Shown here piece by piece: positions 1-7,489 of a stretch of 42,336 bases of DNA (within the stretch, counting starts at the first letter, position 1; the number at the start of each line of letters is the position of its first letter). The DNA comes from an uncultured Oscillospiraceae bacterium (GTDB lineage Bacteria; Bacillota; Clostridia; Oscillospirales; Acutalibacteraceae). The notes beneath the pieces were generated by a model. The model made no database searches. It was given only the letters and a program-made list of their open reading frames with translations, and was not told where the DNA came from. The stretch covers positions 1-42,336 of the forward strand of contig UQBX01000021.1 in the NCBI GenBank assembly GCA_900539425.1, given 5' to 3'. The position numbers were made by a program, and so were the translations under genes.

Positions 1-118
1 TTTTGTGCGGCCTTTTTTATAATCAAAGAAGGGAGTCGAACCCGTGAGGGTCTGAGCTCAACTTAATCTACGATTTTATTACATTATTATTAGCTATCTT
101 GTTTGATAGTAATTACTC

Positions 119-147
119 AAAAAGCCCAGCTTTTGCTGGGCTTTTTA
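119..147. terminator. Bidirectional intrinsic terminator
   Basis: Twelve-base arms (AAAAAGCCCAGC and GCTGGGCTTTTT) enclose a TTTT loop. The hairpin is A-rich on one side and T-rich on the other, so it can stop transcription on both strands. On the minus strand it lies about 135 bases beyond the stop of the acyltransferase gene and is its likely terminator. The rest of bases 1-280 holds no gene that I can support. Confidence 0.8.
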
Positions 148-280
148 TCAGTATAAACTAATTAATTATTAATCGTTAGCACTTAAAATCTTAGTGTTCG
201 CTATGTTTCTGGTTATAAAGCTGTGTGCTATCCTGGAGAAATGTATGCTTATATAGGAAATTCAAATTGAAATTATATGG

Positions 281-1441
281 TTATTTACATTCACGTTTGC
301 TTTCAGGTTTGAAAAAGAGTTTTTGAGCCTTTTTAAACAGAATAGCGCCGGGCTTTTCGATAATATAATATGTTGCAATGGAAAATATTAAGCTGAACAG
401 AAGAGAAACCGCAATACAGCGTAAAGCATGGTCAACAACAAATGAAGTATTAAGCCACAAAGTGCGCTGAAGTATCAATATAACAGCCGATTGAGTAACA
501 TAAATACTGTATGAATATCTGCCGAAAAATCCGAAAAATTTATTGTTTGTTATTTTAGAGAAGATACCGGCTTTGAACGGAAGGAAAAGCATAAGGATTG
601 CAAAAAGGAGAACATCATACAAATTTGTTTTAAAATCAAATTCTTTGAAAAAGCAGTTGAGCAGAATAAGCCCAAGCGGAACTACTTCGCCGATCGACGC
701 GATTATAAAAACTGCAATTTTCTTTAGTTTTGTATTTGTTACTCTTTCTTCAAATCCGTTTTCTTTAAGGCTTTGAACTATAGTTGCAACCATATATCCT
801 ATGCCAAGCCCGCCTATAGCGCGGCACATAGCAAGACTTACAAAACCATAGCCCATACCCCTGCTGAATTGACCGTCATTTGCATTGAATACGAGAAGAT
901 AACTTATATAGGAAATTACTGCTGTAATAAAACAGAATGATTTTTCAGTTTTCACTAATTTATGTAAGCCAAAATAAAATAGAAATGTCCAAAACAGAGG
1001 TGAAACATACCAGTTAATTCCGCTAAAATTAAGCGAAAGTCCGTTACATTGAAGAAACAAAGCGTTGAAAAAGCCGTTAAACAAATTGCCGTTGAAGAAT
1101 ACAATTTCAAGAAAAATGGCAAAAGCTAAAGCTGGCCATAATCGTGCAACTTTAGAATAAGCATATCTTCCGAAAGTTGTGTTTCCGTGCTTTTTGAAGC
1201 TGTAAAACATAAAAAATCCGCTTAACAGGAAAAAACACTCAACAAGTATATCACCGTTTGCGTTTTCATAAAGCTTTTTGTAAAAATCGCTGCCATTGGT
1301 AAAATTCATTATATTGTCATGAAAAATATGAAAATAGACTATTATCATAGAAAATATAAATCTAAGAAAATCAACACTGTATAGTTTTTCAGATCTAATT
1401 GAGGCGTTGCTTTCATTTAGTCTAATCGATTTTTCTTCCAT
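281..1441 (-). CDS. Acyltransferase 3 family membrane protein (OafA/YrhL-like)
   Basis: This is a predicted multi-pass membrane O-acyltransferase of about 386 residues, the family that moves acetyl or other acyl groups onto cell-surface sugars or lipids. The N-terminal signature is visible as VDFLRFIFSMIIVYFHIFHD, with the histidine that is usually conserved at the end of the first membrane helix. About ten hydrophobic segments follow, as is usual for the family. The longest open frame begins 17 codons upstream, but an AGGAG eight bases before the ATG at 1441 makes this the better start. The gene stands alone on the minus strand, and nothing nearby reveals its acceptor. The family call is firm and the substrate is unknown. 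Confidence 0.85.
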   Translation of the reverse strand: MEEKSIRLNESNASIRSEKLYSVDFLRFIFSMIIVYFHIFHDNIMNFTNGSDFYKKLYENANGDILVECFFLLSGFFMFYSFKKHGNTTFGRYAYSKVARLWPALAFAIFLEIVFFNGNLFNGFFNALFLQCNGLSLNFSGINWYVSPLFWTFLFYFGLHKLVKTEKSFCFITAVISYISYLLVFNANDGQFSRGMGYGFVSLAMCRAIGGLGIGYMVATIVQSLKENGFEERVTNTKLKKIAVFIIASIGEVVPLGLILLNCFFKEFDFKTNLYDVLLFAILMLFLPFKAGIFSKITNNKFFGFFGRYSYSIYVTQSAVILILQRTLWLNTSFVVDHALRCIAVSLLFSLIFSIATYYIIEKPGAILFKKAQKLFFKPESKRECK

Positions 1442-1529
1442 TATAATAACTCCTGTAAAATAACGAATTAATATGCTATACACGAAATTCAAAGATGCTT
1501 TGGTAAAACGCTGTAAAATGCAAAAGGTA

Positions 1530-1555
1530 AAAGATCCACACTCCTGTGTGGATCT
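1530..1555. terminator. Hairpin, probable tRNA-Arg terminator
   Basis: A perfect ten-base stem (AGATCCACAC / GTGTGGATCT) has a TCCT loop. On the minus strand it is followed by TTTTACCTTTT, so it could end the tRNA-Arg transcript. On the plus strand it is followed by AATTTTTAT, but no plus-strand gene precedes it. Confidence 0.6.
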
Positions 1556-1680
1556 AATTTTTATACACAGTTAAATTGTAACTATTTTCAGTCTGAAACC
1601 GGTAAATAACAATGAAATTGTGTATTTGCGTTTCTGCCTGCTTTAACTAAAGCATTAGCAGGTTGTAACCCCTGCTTTTA

Positions 1681-1756
1681 TGGTCTGCCCGAGAGGGGTC
1701 GAACCTCCAGTCTTCTGAATCGGAATCAGATGCATTAGCCATTGTGCTACGGGCAG
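1681..1756 (-). tRNA. tRNA-Arg (anticodon CCG)
   Basis: Read on the minus strand, the sequence folds as a full cloverleaf. The acceptor stem CTGCCCG/CGGGCAG pairs over all 7 bp. The D arm contains AATGGCTAA. The anticodon stem TCTGA/TCAGA holds the loop TTCCGAT with anticodon CCG, which reads the arginine codon CGG. The T stem GGAGG/CCTCT (one G-U pair) holds the loop TTCGACC. The discriminator base is A, and the 3' CCA is encoded (1681-1683). Confidence 0.95.
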
Positions 1757-1779
1757 ATGTTAAATTTTTATTATTTTTT

Positions 1780-1809
1780 ATTTTACTACCTTAAAACTAT
1801 TGTTGTCAA
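1780..1809 (-). promoter_or_regulatory. Promoter of tRNA-Arg
   Basis: On the minus strand a consensus TTGACA (1809-1804) and TAAAAT (1785-1780) are separated by 18 bases. The -10 box lies 24 bases before the mature tRNA 5' end. The -35 box overlaps the -35 box of the divergent GH20 promoter by two bases. Confidence 0.7.
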
Positions 1810-1828
1810 TGAAGTTTTGTGTTATAAT
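1800..1828 (+). promoter_or_regulatory. Promoter of the GH20/M28 operon
   Basis: A TTGTTG box (1800-1805) lies 17 bases before TATAAT (1823-1828). The -10 box is preceded by TGT, giving an extended -10 element. The start codon is 24 bases further on. Confidence 0.65.
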
Positions 1829-1851
1829 CAAAAAAAATCAGAGAGGGATTT

Positions 1852-3429
1852 ATGATTATGGTTAATCTTATACCTCTGCCGCGTGAAATCAATCTTTCTA
1901 AAGGCGAATTCATTATGCCTAAAGATGCGGCAGTTTATTCTGAGATCGAGCTTGAGCTTGTTAAAAGTGACGGCGGTGAGGACGCACCTGTCAGAATTTA
2001 TACGGATAGTTCCCTCGGCAGGGAAGAATACCGTTTAAAGGTTAATGAAAACGGTGTTGAAATAAAAGCTTCTGAAAAAGCAGGGGCTTACTATGCGCTT
2101 CAGTCCGTGCGTATGCTGGGCAGATTTGACGAAGGCAAAAACAGGATACCGTTTGTGGAGATTTCCGATAAGCCTGCTTTTTCATGGCGTGGTATACACC
2201 TTGATGAAAGCCGTCATTTCTTTGGCGTTGAAAACGTCAAGTCTTTGCTTGATGATATGTTTCGTTTAAAGCTCAATGTGTTTCACTGGCATCTCACTGA
2301 TGACCAGGGATGGCGCATTGAGATAAAAAAGTATCCGCTTCTCACAGAAATCGGCTCCAAACGAAGCTTTACCCATAAAGGCGGTTGGAGATGCGCAGAG
2401 CGTGATGATACTCAGTACGGACCGTATTATTACACTCAGGAGCAGATCAGGGAAATCGTTGATTATGCTGCCGAGCGATGCATAAATATCGTTCCCGAAA
2501 TAGATGTTCCTGCTCATTTTGCCGCAGCGCTTGCGGCATATCCGCAGCTTGCATGCCGAAACCTCAAAAGGGAAGTTTTCGGCTGCATGGGAGATATATT
2601 CTTTAAAAATGCCGGCGTAAAGGACTGGAACAGGCCGCTGTGCCTTGGTAAAAAAGAAAGTGTTCAGTTCATTTTTGATGTTTACGATGAAGTATGCAGT
2701 CTGTTTCCTTTTGAGTATTTTCATGTGGGCGGGGATGAGTGTGATGTTTCAGAGTGGAAAACCTGCCCCGACTGCCAGAAGGCAATGAAGGAATACGGAT
2801 TTAAAAATGAAAAAGAACTCCAGAAGAAACTTACAAACGAACTCTGTGAATATTTAAAGAAAAAAGGCAAGCACATGATTGCCTGGAACGATGTGCTGAA
2901 TCAAGGTATAGAGCGCCTTGATCAAAGTATGGTTATACAGCAGTGGCTGCCGGGTCAGGATAAAAATACCGTCAGGTTTGCTGAATCGGGCGGAAAAATA
3001 ATCATGAGCAACCATAAGTCTTTTTATTTTGATATGACTTATGCGCAGACACCGTTAAGCAGTACTTATAAATTTTCGCCTAAGCATTACGGCATAAATG
3101 ATGAAAGCGCTATTCTGGGCATAGAGGGTGAAACGTGGACGGAATGGATAGATTCTTTCAGCTTTGTTCAGTTTAAAATTCACCCAAGGCTTGAAGCACT
3201 TTCTGAAGTGGCATGGACTCCTGAATCAAAAAGGAATTACGCACAGTTTGTCAAAAGATATATGGCATATAAAAGCGTGTATAAGCCGCTCGGCATAAAT
3301 TTTGCGGCTGATGAAATTGCAATGCCGAAGAATCCGTTTAAACGCGCTTTGATATACAGGAAATTCTTTTCCGGAGATCCGGAATACGAATTCCGCGAAA
3401 ATAACAAATTAAAGGAGATCAGAAAATGA
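1852..3429 (+). CDS. Beta-N-acetylhexosaminidase, GH20
   Basis: This enzyme is expected to remove terminal beta-linked GlcNAc or GalNAc from oligosaccharides. The 525-residue protein has the GH20 layout: a small N-terminal alpha/beta domain (to about residue 105), then a TIM barrel. Clear signatures are HWHLTDDQGWRIE (from H145) and HVGGDEC, whose D295-E296 is the catalytic Asp-Glu pair of substrate-assisted catalysis. There is no signal peptide or membrane segment, so it should act in the cytoplasm on imported sugars. GAGAGG stands five to six bases before the ATG; a second ATG two codons later is also possible. The stop overlaps the next gene by four bases, so the two are translationally coupled. 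Confidence 0.93.
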   Translation: MIMVNLIPLPREINLSKGEFIMPKDAAVYSEIELELVKSDGGEDAPVRIYTDSSLGREEYRLKVNENGVEIKASEKAGAYYALQSVRMLGRFDEGKNRIPFVEISDKPAFSWRGIHLDESRHFFGVENVKSLLDDMFRLKLNVFHWHLTDDQGWRIEIKKYPLLTEIGSKRSFTHKGGWRCAERDDTQYGPYYYTQEQIREIVDYAAERCINIVPEIDVPAHFAAALAAYPQLACRNLKREVFGCMGDIFFKNAGVKDWNRPLCLGKKESVQFIFDVYDEVCSLFPFEYFHVGGDECDVSEWKTCPDCQKAMKEYGFKNEKELQKKLTNELCEYLKKKGKHMIAWNDVLNQGIERLDQSMVIQQWLPGQDKNTVRFAESGGKIIMSNHKSFYFDMTYAQTPLSSTYKFSPKHYGINDESAILGIEGETWTEWIDSFSFVQFKIHPRLEALSEVAWTPESKRNYAQFVKRYMAYKSVYKPLGINFAADEIAMPKNPFKRALIYRKFFSGDPEYEFRENNKLKEIRK

Positions 3430-4691
3430 AAATCAGTGAGTTTCCGTCCGCGGTAATCAAGGAAAATGTTGATTATACCGTTAAAGAAATCACCAATGTA
3501 ATCAAAAAATACGGACCGCGTGAATCAGGCAACGAAGCATGTTTTGATGCAGAAAAACACCTGAAAAAAGAACTTGATCAGTTTTGTGACGAAACACATT
3601 TTGAAGAGTATAAAATGGCGCCAAGGGCTTTCCTTCATTTCACAAAGCTTGTTGCCGCGCTTGTTCTTGTTTCAATAATTGTTTCTTTCGGTCTCGTTTT
3701 CGGCCTTTTGATGGAAAACTTTTTCATAGCGCACTGTATAGTAGGCGTTTGTGTTGCTATCGGTCTTTTCATCACCGCTATGGAATTTCTTATGTATAAA
3801 AGATTTATGGACGGTATGTATAAAAAAGTAACCGCTCATAATCTTGTGGCAACAAGAAAGCCCCGCGGCGAGGTAAAGAAAAGAATAGTTATCAGCGGTC
3901 ATATAGATGCTGCCTATGAATGGCGCCCTATATACCTTCTTAAAGAAAAAGGCATGGGTCTGTGGATGGGACTTTCGGTAGGAAGCGCATTCATATCACT
4001 CATTATTTCCGTAATCAGCGTTATTGCTAATTTTGTTGATATGGGCGCTTTCGGCGAATTTATGCTTAATTATTCTTTCTATTTCAATATAATCACAGCT
4101 ATTTCTATGGTTCTTCTGTTTACATTCGTAAACTTCAATAGAATTTCTCCCGGCGCTAATGATAACCTTACAGGTACTTATGCCGCTGTATGTGCGCTTC
4201 GTATGCTTGATATGGCAGGCGTTGAGTTTGAAAATACAGAAGTAGTTGCAATGATAACAGACGGTGAAGAAGCAGGTCTCAGAGGTGCAAAAGCATTTGC
4301 TAAAGAGCATAAAGACGAATATTTGAATTCAGGCGTAGAAACTGCCGTGCTTTGTGTTGATACACTCACTGATATTGAATACCTTAATGTTTATCATAAG
4401 GATATGACCGGTACAGTCAAAAACGATCTTGAATTTTCAAAGCTGGTTCAGAGGTCTGCTGCAGAATCCGGATATGATTCAGCTAAGCTTTCAAATCTTT
4501 TCTTCGGCGCATCAGACGCAGCGGCATTCTCTCAGGAAGGTATAAAAGCAACCTGCCTTGCCGCTATGGATCCCGCTCCCGCAGATTATTATCATAACCG
4601 CAGAGACAGCTATGACCGTCTTAACCCTGAAGCTATCGAAACCGGTTACAGAGCAGTGCTTCAAACTATATTTAATTTTGACGCAGAATAA
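3426..4691 (+). CDS. Membrane-embedded M28 family zinc peptidase
   Basis: This is a 421-residue metallopeptidase of the M28 (aminopeptidase) fold. The expected two-zinc ligands are visible: H159 in SGHIDAA, D246 in GANDN, the Glu pair E281/E282 in DGEEAG, D312 in CVDTL and H390 in YYHNRRD. Unlike soluble M28 enzymes it carries four hydrophobic helices in two pairs, at about 74-120 and 176-236. The second pair interrupts the catalytic domain between the first and second ligands. AAGGAG precedes the ATG by eight bases. It overlaps the hexosaminidase gene by four bases, which suggests one operon for breaking down glycopeptide or peptidoglycan-type material. The substrate is unknown. Confidence 0.85.
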   Translation: MKISEFPSAVIKENVDYTVKEITNVIKKYGPRESGNEACFDAEKHLKKELDQFCDETHFEEYKMAPRAFLHFTKLVAALVLVSIIVSFGLVFGLLMENFFIAHCIVGVCVAIGLFITAMEFLMYKRFMDGMYKKVTAHNLVATRKPRGEVKKRIVISGHIDAAYEWRPIYLLKEKGMGLWMGLSVGSAFISLIISVISVIANFVDMGAFGEFMLNYSFYFNIITAISMVLLFTFVNFNRISPGANDNLTGTYAAVCALRMLDMAGVEFENTEVVAMITDGEEAGLRGAKAFAKEHKDEYLNSGVETAVLCVDTLTDIEYLNVYHKDMTGTVKNDLEFSKLVQRSAAESGYDSAKLSNLFFGASDAAAFSQEGIKATCLAAMDPAPADYYHNRRDSYDRLNPEAIETGYRAVLQTIFNFDAE

Positions 4692-4702
4692 TTAATTTTT
4701 TC

Positions 4703-4740
4703 AATCAAGGTTTGGTCAATATTTTGATCAAACCTTGATT
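4703..4740. terminator. Long hairpin after the M28 gene
   Basis: Seventeen-base arms (AATCAAGGTTTGGTCAA and TTGATCAAACCTTGATT) pair with a single G-U wobble around a TATT loop. The following T-tract is poor (TGCTGTTTAT), so this may be a weak terminator, an attenuator or a 3' end stabiliser rather than a full stop. Confidence 0.6.
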
Positions 4741-4742
4741 TG

Positions 4743-4756
4743 CTGTTTATAAACAG
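4743..4756. promoter_or_regulatory. 14-bp perfect palindrome before the second acyltransferase
   Basis: CTGTTTATAAACAG is a perfect dyad that starts two bases after the preceding hairpin and ends four bases before the ribosome binding site of the next gene. It may be a protein-binding operator or a small RNA stem affecting translation. No regulator is identified. Confidence 0.3.
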
Positions 4757-4772
4757 TTTAGGGGGGAGAAAT

Positions 4773-5849
4773 GTGAAAAAGAGAATCGTGTGGCTTGATT
4801 ACGCTCGTTCGTTTGCGATTTTCAGCGTTGTTGTTATCCATTCTCTTGAAAAAGTTTATGACTTGGAATTTGTAGATTTAATGAAAATAGGCGAAGTTTC
4901 TTTGCTGTTTCGTGATGCTGTTTACACATTCGGCAGAATCGGCGTTCCGATTTTCCTTGCGCTTACAGGCTTTCTGCTTCTTGACCGTGATTTTTCAACA
5001 AGCGAAAAAATTATTAAGTTCTACAAAAGAAACCTTCTTCCGCTTTGGCTTACTACCGTGATTTGGATTGTTATATATTTCGTAGCAGGCGTTGCAAAAG
5101 GAACAATGGAGCCTGATTACATAGGACTTCTCAAGGATGTTCTGTTCCTTAGAACGTATTTGATGGGGCACATGTGGTATATGCCTATGATCATAGGAAT
5201 GTATGTTGCTTTGCCGTTTGTATCAAATGCTGTTAAAAATATATCCTCAAAAGTTTTAGCTATTCCGTTTTGTATAGTGGTTTTCCTGTATTTTATTTTC
5301 TGCCTTATAGGTGTTCTTGAAAATTCATTCGGATTTGATATGGAACTGGAGAAAAAACTTGATACCACTTTTTTGGGCGGAGTTTACGGCGTTTACATTA
5401 TATTCGGACTTTTTTGCAAACGCGGAGATTTGAAAAAAATCAAAACTCCTGTTGTTTGGGCTGTTTCATTAATAGGGTTTGTCTTTACCGTTTTTATGAT
5501 ATGGATTTCAAACAAAAACGGGTATGATTTTCATCTGTGGTATGATTTCCCCGGAATTTTCCTTGCCTCGATGTTTGCATTTGAGGGATTGTCAAGAATT
5601 AAATTTGAAAGCAAACCTGCGAAAGTTGCTGCTCCTCTGATAACCCAGATATCAGTAGTCAGTCTTGGTATGTACTTTATTCACAAGCCTATAATTAATG
5701 ATATCTCATCTTTTATTATGGATCTCGGTTTCGGTAGAGGTTTATCTCTTGCGATACTTGTGGCAGTAGCCTTTGTGTCAAGCTTCGTTATTGCATTTAT
5801 CCTTTCAAAGATACCTGTTGTAAAGAAACTGCTTTTATTCATAAAATAA
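4773..5849 (+). CDS. Acyltransferase 3 family membrane protein
   Basis: This is a second predicted membrane O-acyltransferase, about 358 residues, not closely similar to the one at the left edge. The N-terminal signature reads IVWLDYARSFAIFSVVVIHS, with the usual helix-1 histidine, and about ten hydrophobic helices follow. The frame extends upstream to an ATG at 4740, but AGGGGGGAG lies directly before a GTG at 4773, and the ATG two bases earlier runs at once into a stop in another frame, so GTG is chosen. It probably modifies a surface polysaccharide or lipid. The acceptor cannot be told from the sequence. Confidence 0.85.
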   Translation: MKKRIVWLDYARSFAIFSVVVIHSLEKVYDLEFVDLMKIGEVSLLFRDAVYTFGRIGVPIFLALTGFLLLDRDFSTSEKIIKFYKRNLLPLWLTTVIWIVIYFVAGVAKGTMEPDYIGLLKDVLFLRTYLMGHMWYMPMIIGMYVALPFVSNAVKNISSKVLAIPFCIVVFLYFIFCLIGVLENSFGFDMELEKKLDTTFLGGVYGVYIIFGLFCKRGDLKKIKTPVVWAVSLIGFVFTVFMIWISNKNGYDFHLWYDFPGIFLASMFAFEGLSRIKFESKPAKVAAPLITQISVVSLGMYFIHKPIINDISSFIMDLGFGRGLSLAILVAVAFVSSFVIAFILSKIPVVKKLLLFIK

Positions 5850-5872
5850 CTTTTCGCAGTAAGATTGTAAAA

Positions 5873-5905
5873 TAAAAAGCACGCGGAAGATCCGCGTGCT
5901 TTTAT
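5873..5905. terminator. Bidirectional terminator between convergent genes
   Basis: A hairpin with arms AAAAGCACGCGGA and TCCGCGTGCTTTT and an AGA loop sits between the convergent acyltransferase and acidic-protein genes. It has A/T tracts on both sides. Confidence 0.85.
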
Positions 5906-5914
5906 TATTGTTTT

Positions 5915-6490
5915 TCAGCATATCATGCCCATTTCTATCCAGTTTATAACAGACGGATATTCTTCTTTATAAGTATCCAGCCTTTCGGAGTTAGAATCAA
6001 CAAAGGCAAGGAACTCGTCTCCGTCCTCAAACTCAAAAGTGAAATCCTGCTCAAAATCATACGCAGCCGTAAACATCATGTCAAAAATATCATCAGGCGA
6101 ATATTCCTCAAGCATCTTGTCCGCCGTGAGCTCTGTAACACGATCAAGTGCATTTTTAGCGGTTATCTCAAAATCATCTTCATCAATTTCTATCTCTTCG
6201 TCTTTTTTGAAATACTGTGTAATTTCTTCCTGTGAAAATCCCGCTTTTTCAGCAAAATCAACTGCGTCTTCAAAGCCTGTCTCATTGACTTCATCATAAA
6301 GCCTGTAAGTGAATTCTCCCATGAGGTTTTGCAGCGCAACCGCCTTGAAAATACAGTCTATCTCATATCCGGGTTCATCAGTTATAACAAATCCGTCCTC
6401 TTTGAACTGCTCCCAAATAATTCCGTAAAAAATCGCGTATTTCGGCGATTCGTTGAATATTGCGTCATATACATAAGAATCTATATCCAT
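5915..6490 (-). CDS. Acidic protein of unknown function
   Basis: I do not recognise this 191-residue protein. It is strongly acidic, with a run of Glu/Asp around residues 98-107 (EEIEIDEDDFE). It has no signal peptide, no membrane helix and no cysteine-rich motif. The only cysteines are one near residue 46 and the last residue. It looks like a soluble, mainly helical cytoplasmic protein. A good GAGGAG lies about seven bases before the ATG, and a promoter can be seen upstream, so it is probably a real, single-gene transcript on the minus strand. Confidence 0.75.
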   Translation of the reverse strand: MDIDSYVYDAIFNESPKYAIFYGIIWEQFKEDGFVITDEPGYEIDCIFKAVALQNLMGEFTYRLYDEVNETGFEDAVDFAEKAGFSQEEITQYFKKDEEIEIDEDDFEITAKNALDRVTELTADKMLEEYSPDDIFDMMFTAAYDFEQDFTFEFEDGDEFLAFVDSNSERLDTYKEEYPSVINWIEMGMIC

Positions 6491-6519
6491 TTAAAATCTC
6501 CTCTCTGTCGTCTTTTATT

Positions 6520-6548
6520 ATTTTATAACATTGTGTTTACATTTTCAA
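6520..6548 (-). promoter_or_regulatory. Promoter of the acidic-protein gene
   Basis: On the minus strand TTGAAA (6548-6543) is followed after 17 bases by TAAAAT (6525-6520). An overlapping alternative -10, TATAAA preceded by TGT, is also present. Confidence 0.5.
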
Positions 6549-6550
6549 TA

Positions 6551-6579
6551 TTGCAATGGAAAATATAATGATATATAAT
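6551..6579 (+). promoter_or_regulatory. Promoter of the epimerase-nadE transcript
   Basis: TTGCAA (6551-6556), a 17-base spacer and a consensus TATAAT (6574-6579) lie 34 bases upstream of the epimerase start codon. Confidence 0.7.
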
Positions 6580-6612
6580 TATTATGTTTAAAAAATAATT
6601 AGGCGGTGCCAA

Positions 6613-7482
6613 ATGATTGTAGAAATCAAAAGCGAAAATGTTAAGGTTCAGTGCCTTCTTGAAGGCGCAATGCTTCATTCTCTCGTTAAGGATGAAATTG
6701 AATATTTATGGCAGGGAGATAAGAAATACTGGGCAGGTCAGGCTCCCGTGTGTTTCCCGATTACCGGCGTTTTAAGGGATTCAAAGGCTGTTGCTTTCGG
6801 CAAGCCCTGCGAGATGAAACGCCATGGGGTTGCAAGAATCAATCCTTTTGAGATACGTGAACAGGGCGCTAATTTCGTTTCTTTCATTCAAAATTCAAGC
6901 GAAGAAACAAAAAAAGCCTTCCCGTTTGATTATTCCCTTGAAATTCGCTATACTGTTTTGAAAAATTCGGTAACAACACGCTATACAGTTAAAAATACCG
7001 GAAAAGACAGACTTCCGTTCGTTATCGGCGGCCATCCGGCGTTCAACTGCCCGCTTGAAAGCGGAGAAAAGTTTGAGGATTATACTGTTGAGTTCAGCGG
7101 CGCAGTAAATCAGAAATGTTTGCGTCCGGATGTTGAAACAGGTCTTGTGGATATTTCAAAGAGATATGATGTTCTTGACGCTCCTAACAAGATAAATCTT
7201 GACCACTCTCTTTTTGATCTTGATGCCATGGTTTTCGATAATATCAAGCCGAAATCCGCTGTGCTGAGCGCAGGGGGCAGAGGCGTTAAAATAGATTATC
7301 AGGATTTTGACAATCTGCTTGTGTGGTCTTCCTCAAACGGCGGAAATTTTGTAGCATTGGAGCCGTGGACAGGCATTTCTACCTGTTCGGATGAGGACAG
7401 CGTTTTTGAAAATAAACGCGGAATGACCGTTCTTGAACCTGACTGCGAAGCTTCTTTCGCTTTCAAAATAACTTTGATATAG
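6613..7482 (+). CDS. Aldose 1-epimerase family protein (LacX/GalM-like)
   Basis: This is a 289-residue protein of the galactose mutarotase fold, expected to interconvert alpha and beta anomers of an aldose or sugar phosphate. Landmarks are KRHGVARINPFE (about residues 73-84), GGHPAFNCPL with a probable catalytic His (about 138-147) and VALEPWTG with the probable catalytic Glu near residue 253. The length matches the LacX branch rather than the longer GalM enzymes. It has no signal peptide. GGCGG lies before the ATG. The next gene, nadE, begins seven bases after the stop, so they are co-transcribed, although no functional link is obvious. Confidence 0.85.
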   Translation: MIVEIKSENVKVQCLLEGAMLHSLVKDEIEYLWQGDKKYWAGQAPVCFPITGVLRDSKAVAFGKPCEMKRHGVARINPFEIREQGANFVSFIQNSSEETKKAFPFDYSLEIRYTVLKNSVTTRYTVKNTGKDRLPFVIGGHPAFNCPLESGEKFEDYTVEFSGAVNQKCLRPDVETGLVDISKRYDVLDAPNKINLDHSLFDLDAMVFDNIKPKSAVLSAGGRGVKIDYQDFDNLLVWSSSNGGNFVALEPWTGISTCSDEDSVFENKRGMTVLEPDCEASFAFKITLI

Positions 7483-7489
7483 GTGAGTT

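Noticed and set aside
27..52. A tRNA T-arm-like stretch at the left edge (GGGTTCGACTCCC on the minus strand), as if a tRNA or tmRNA 3' end or an attachment-site remnant.
   Set aside because: The T stem would have only three or four pairs, no acceptor stem or CCA follows, and no other cloverleaf parts can be found.
187..270. A short plus-strand frame of 27 codons reading like the end of a protein (GYKAVCYPGEMYAY).
   Set aside because: It is preceded by a stop codon and a terminator, has no start or binding site, and is too short to call a gene remnant.
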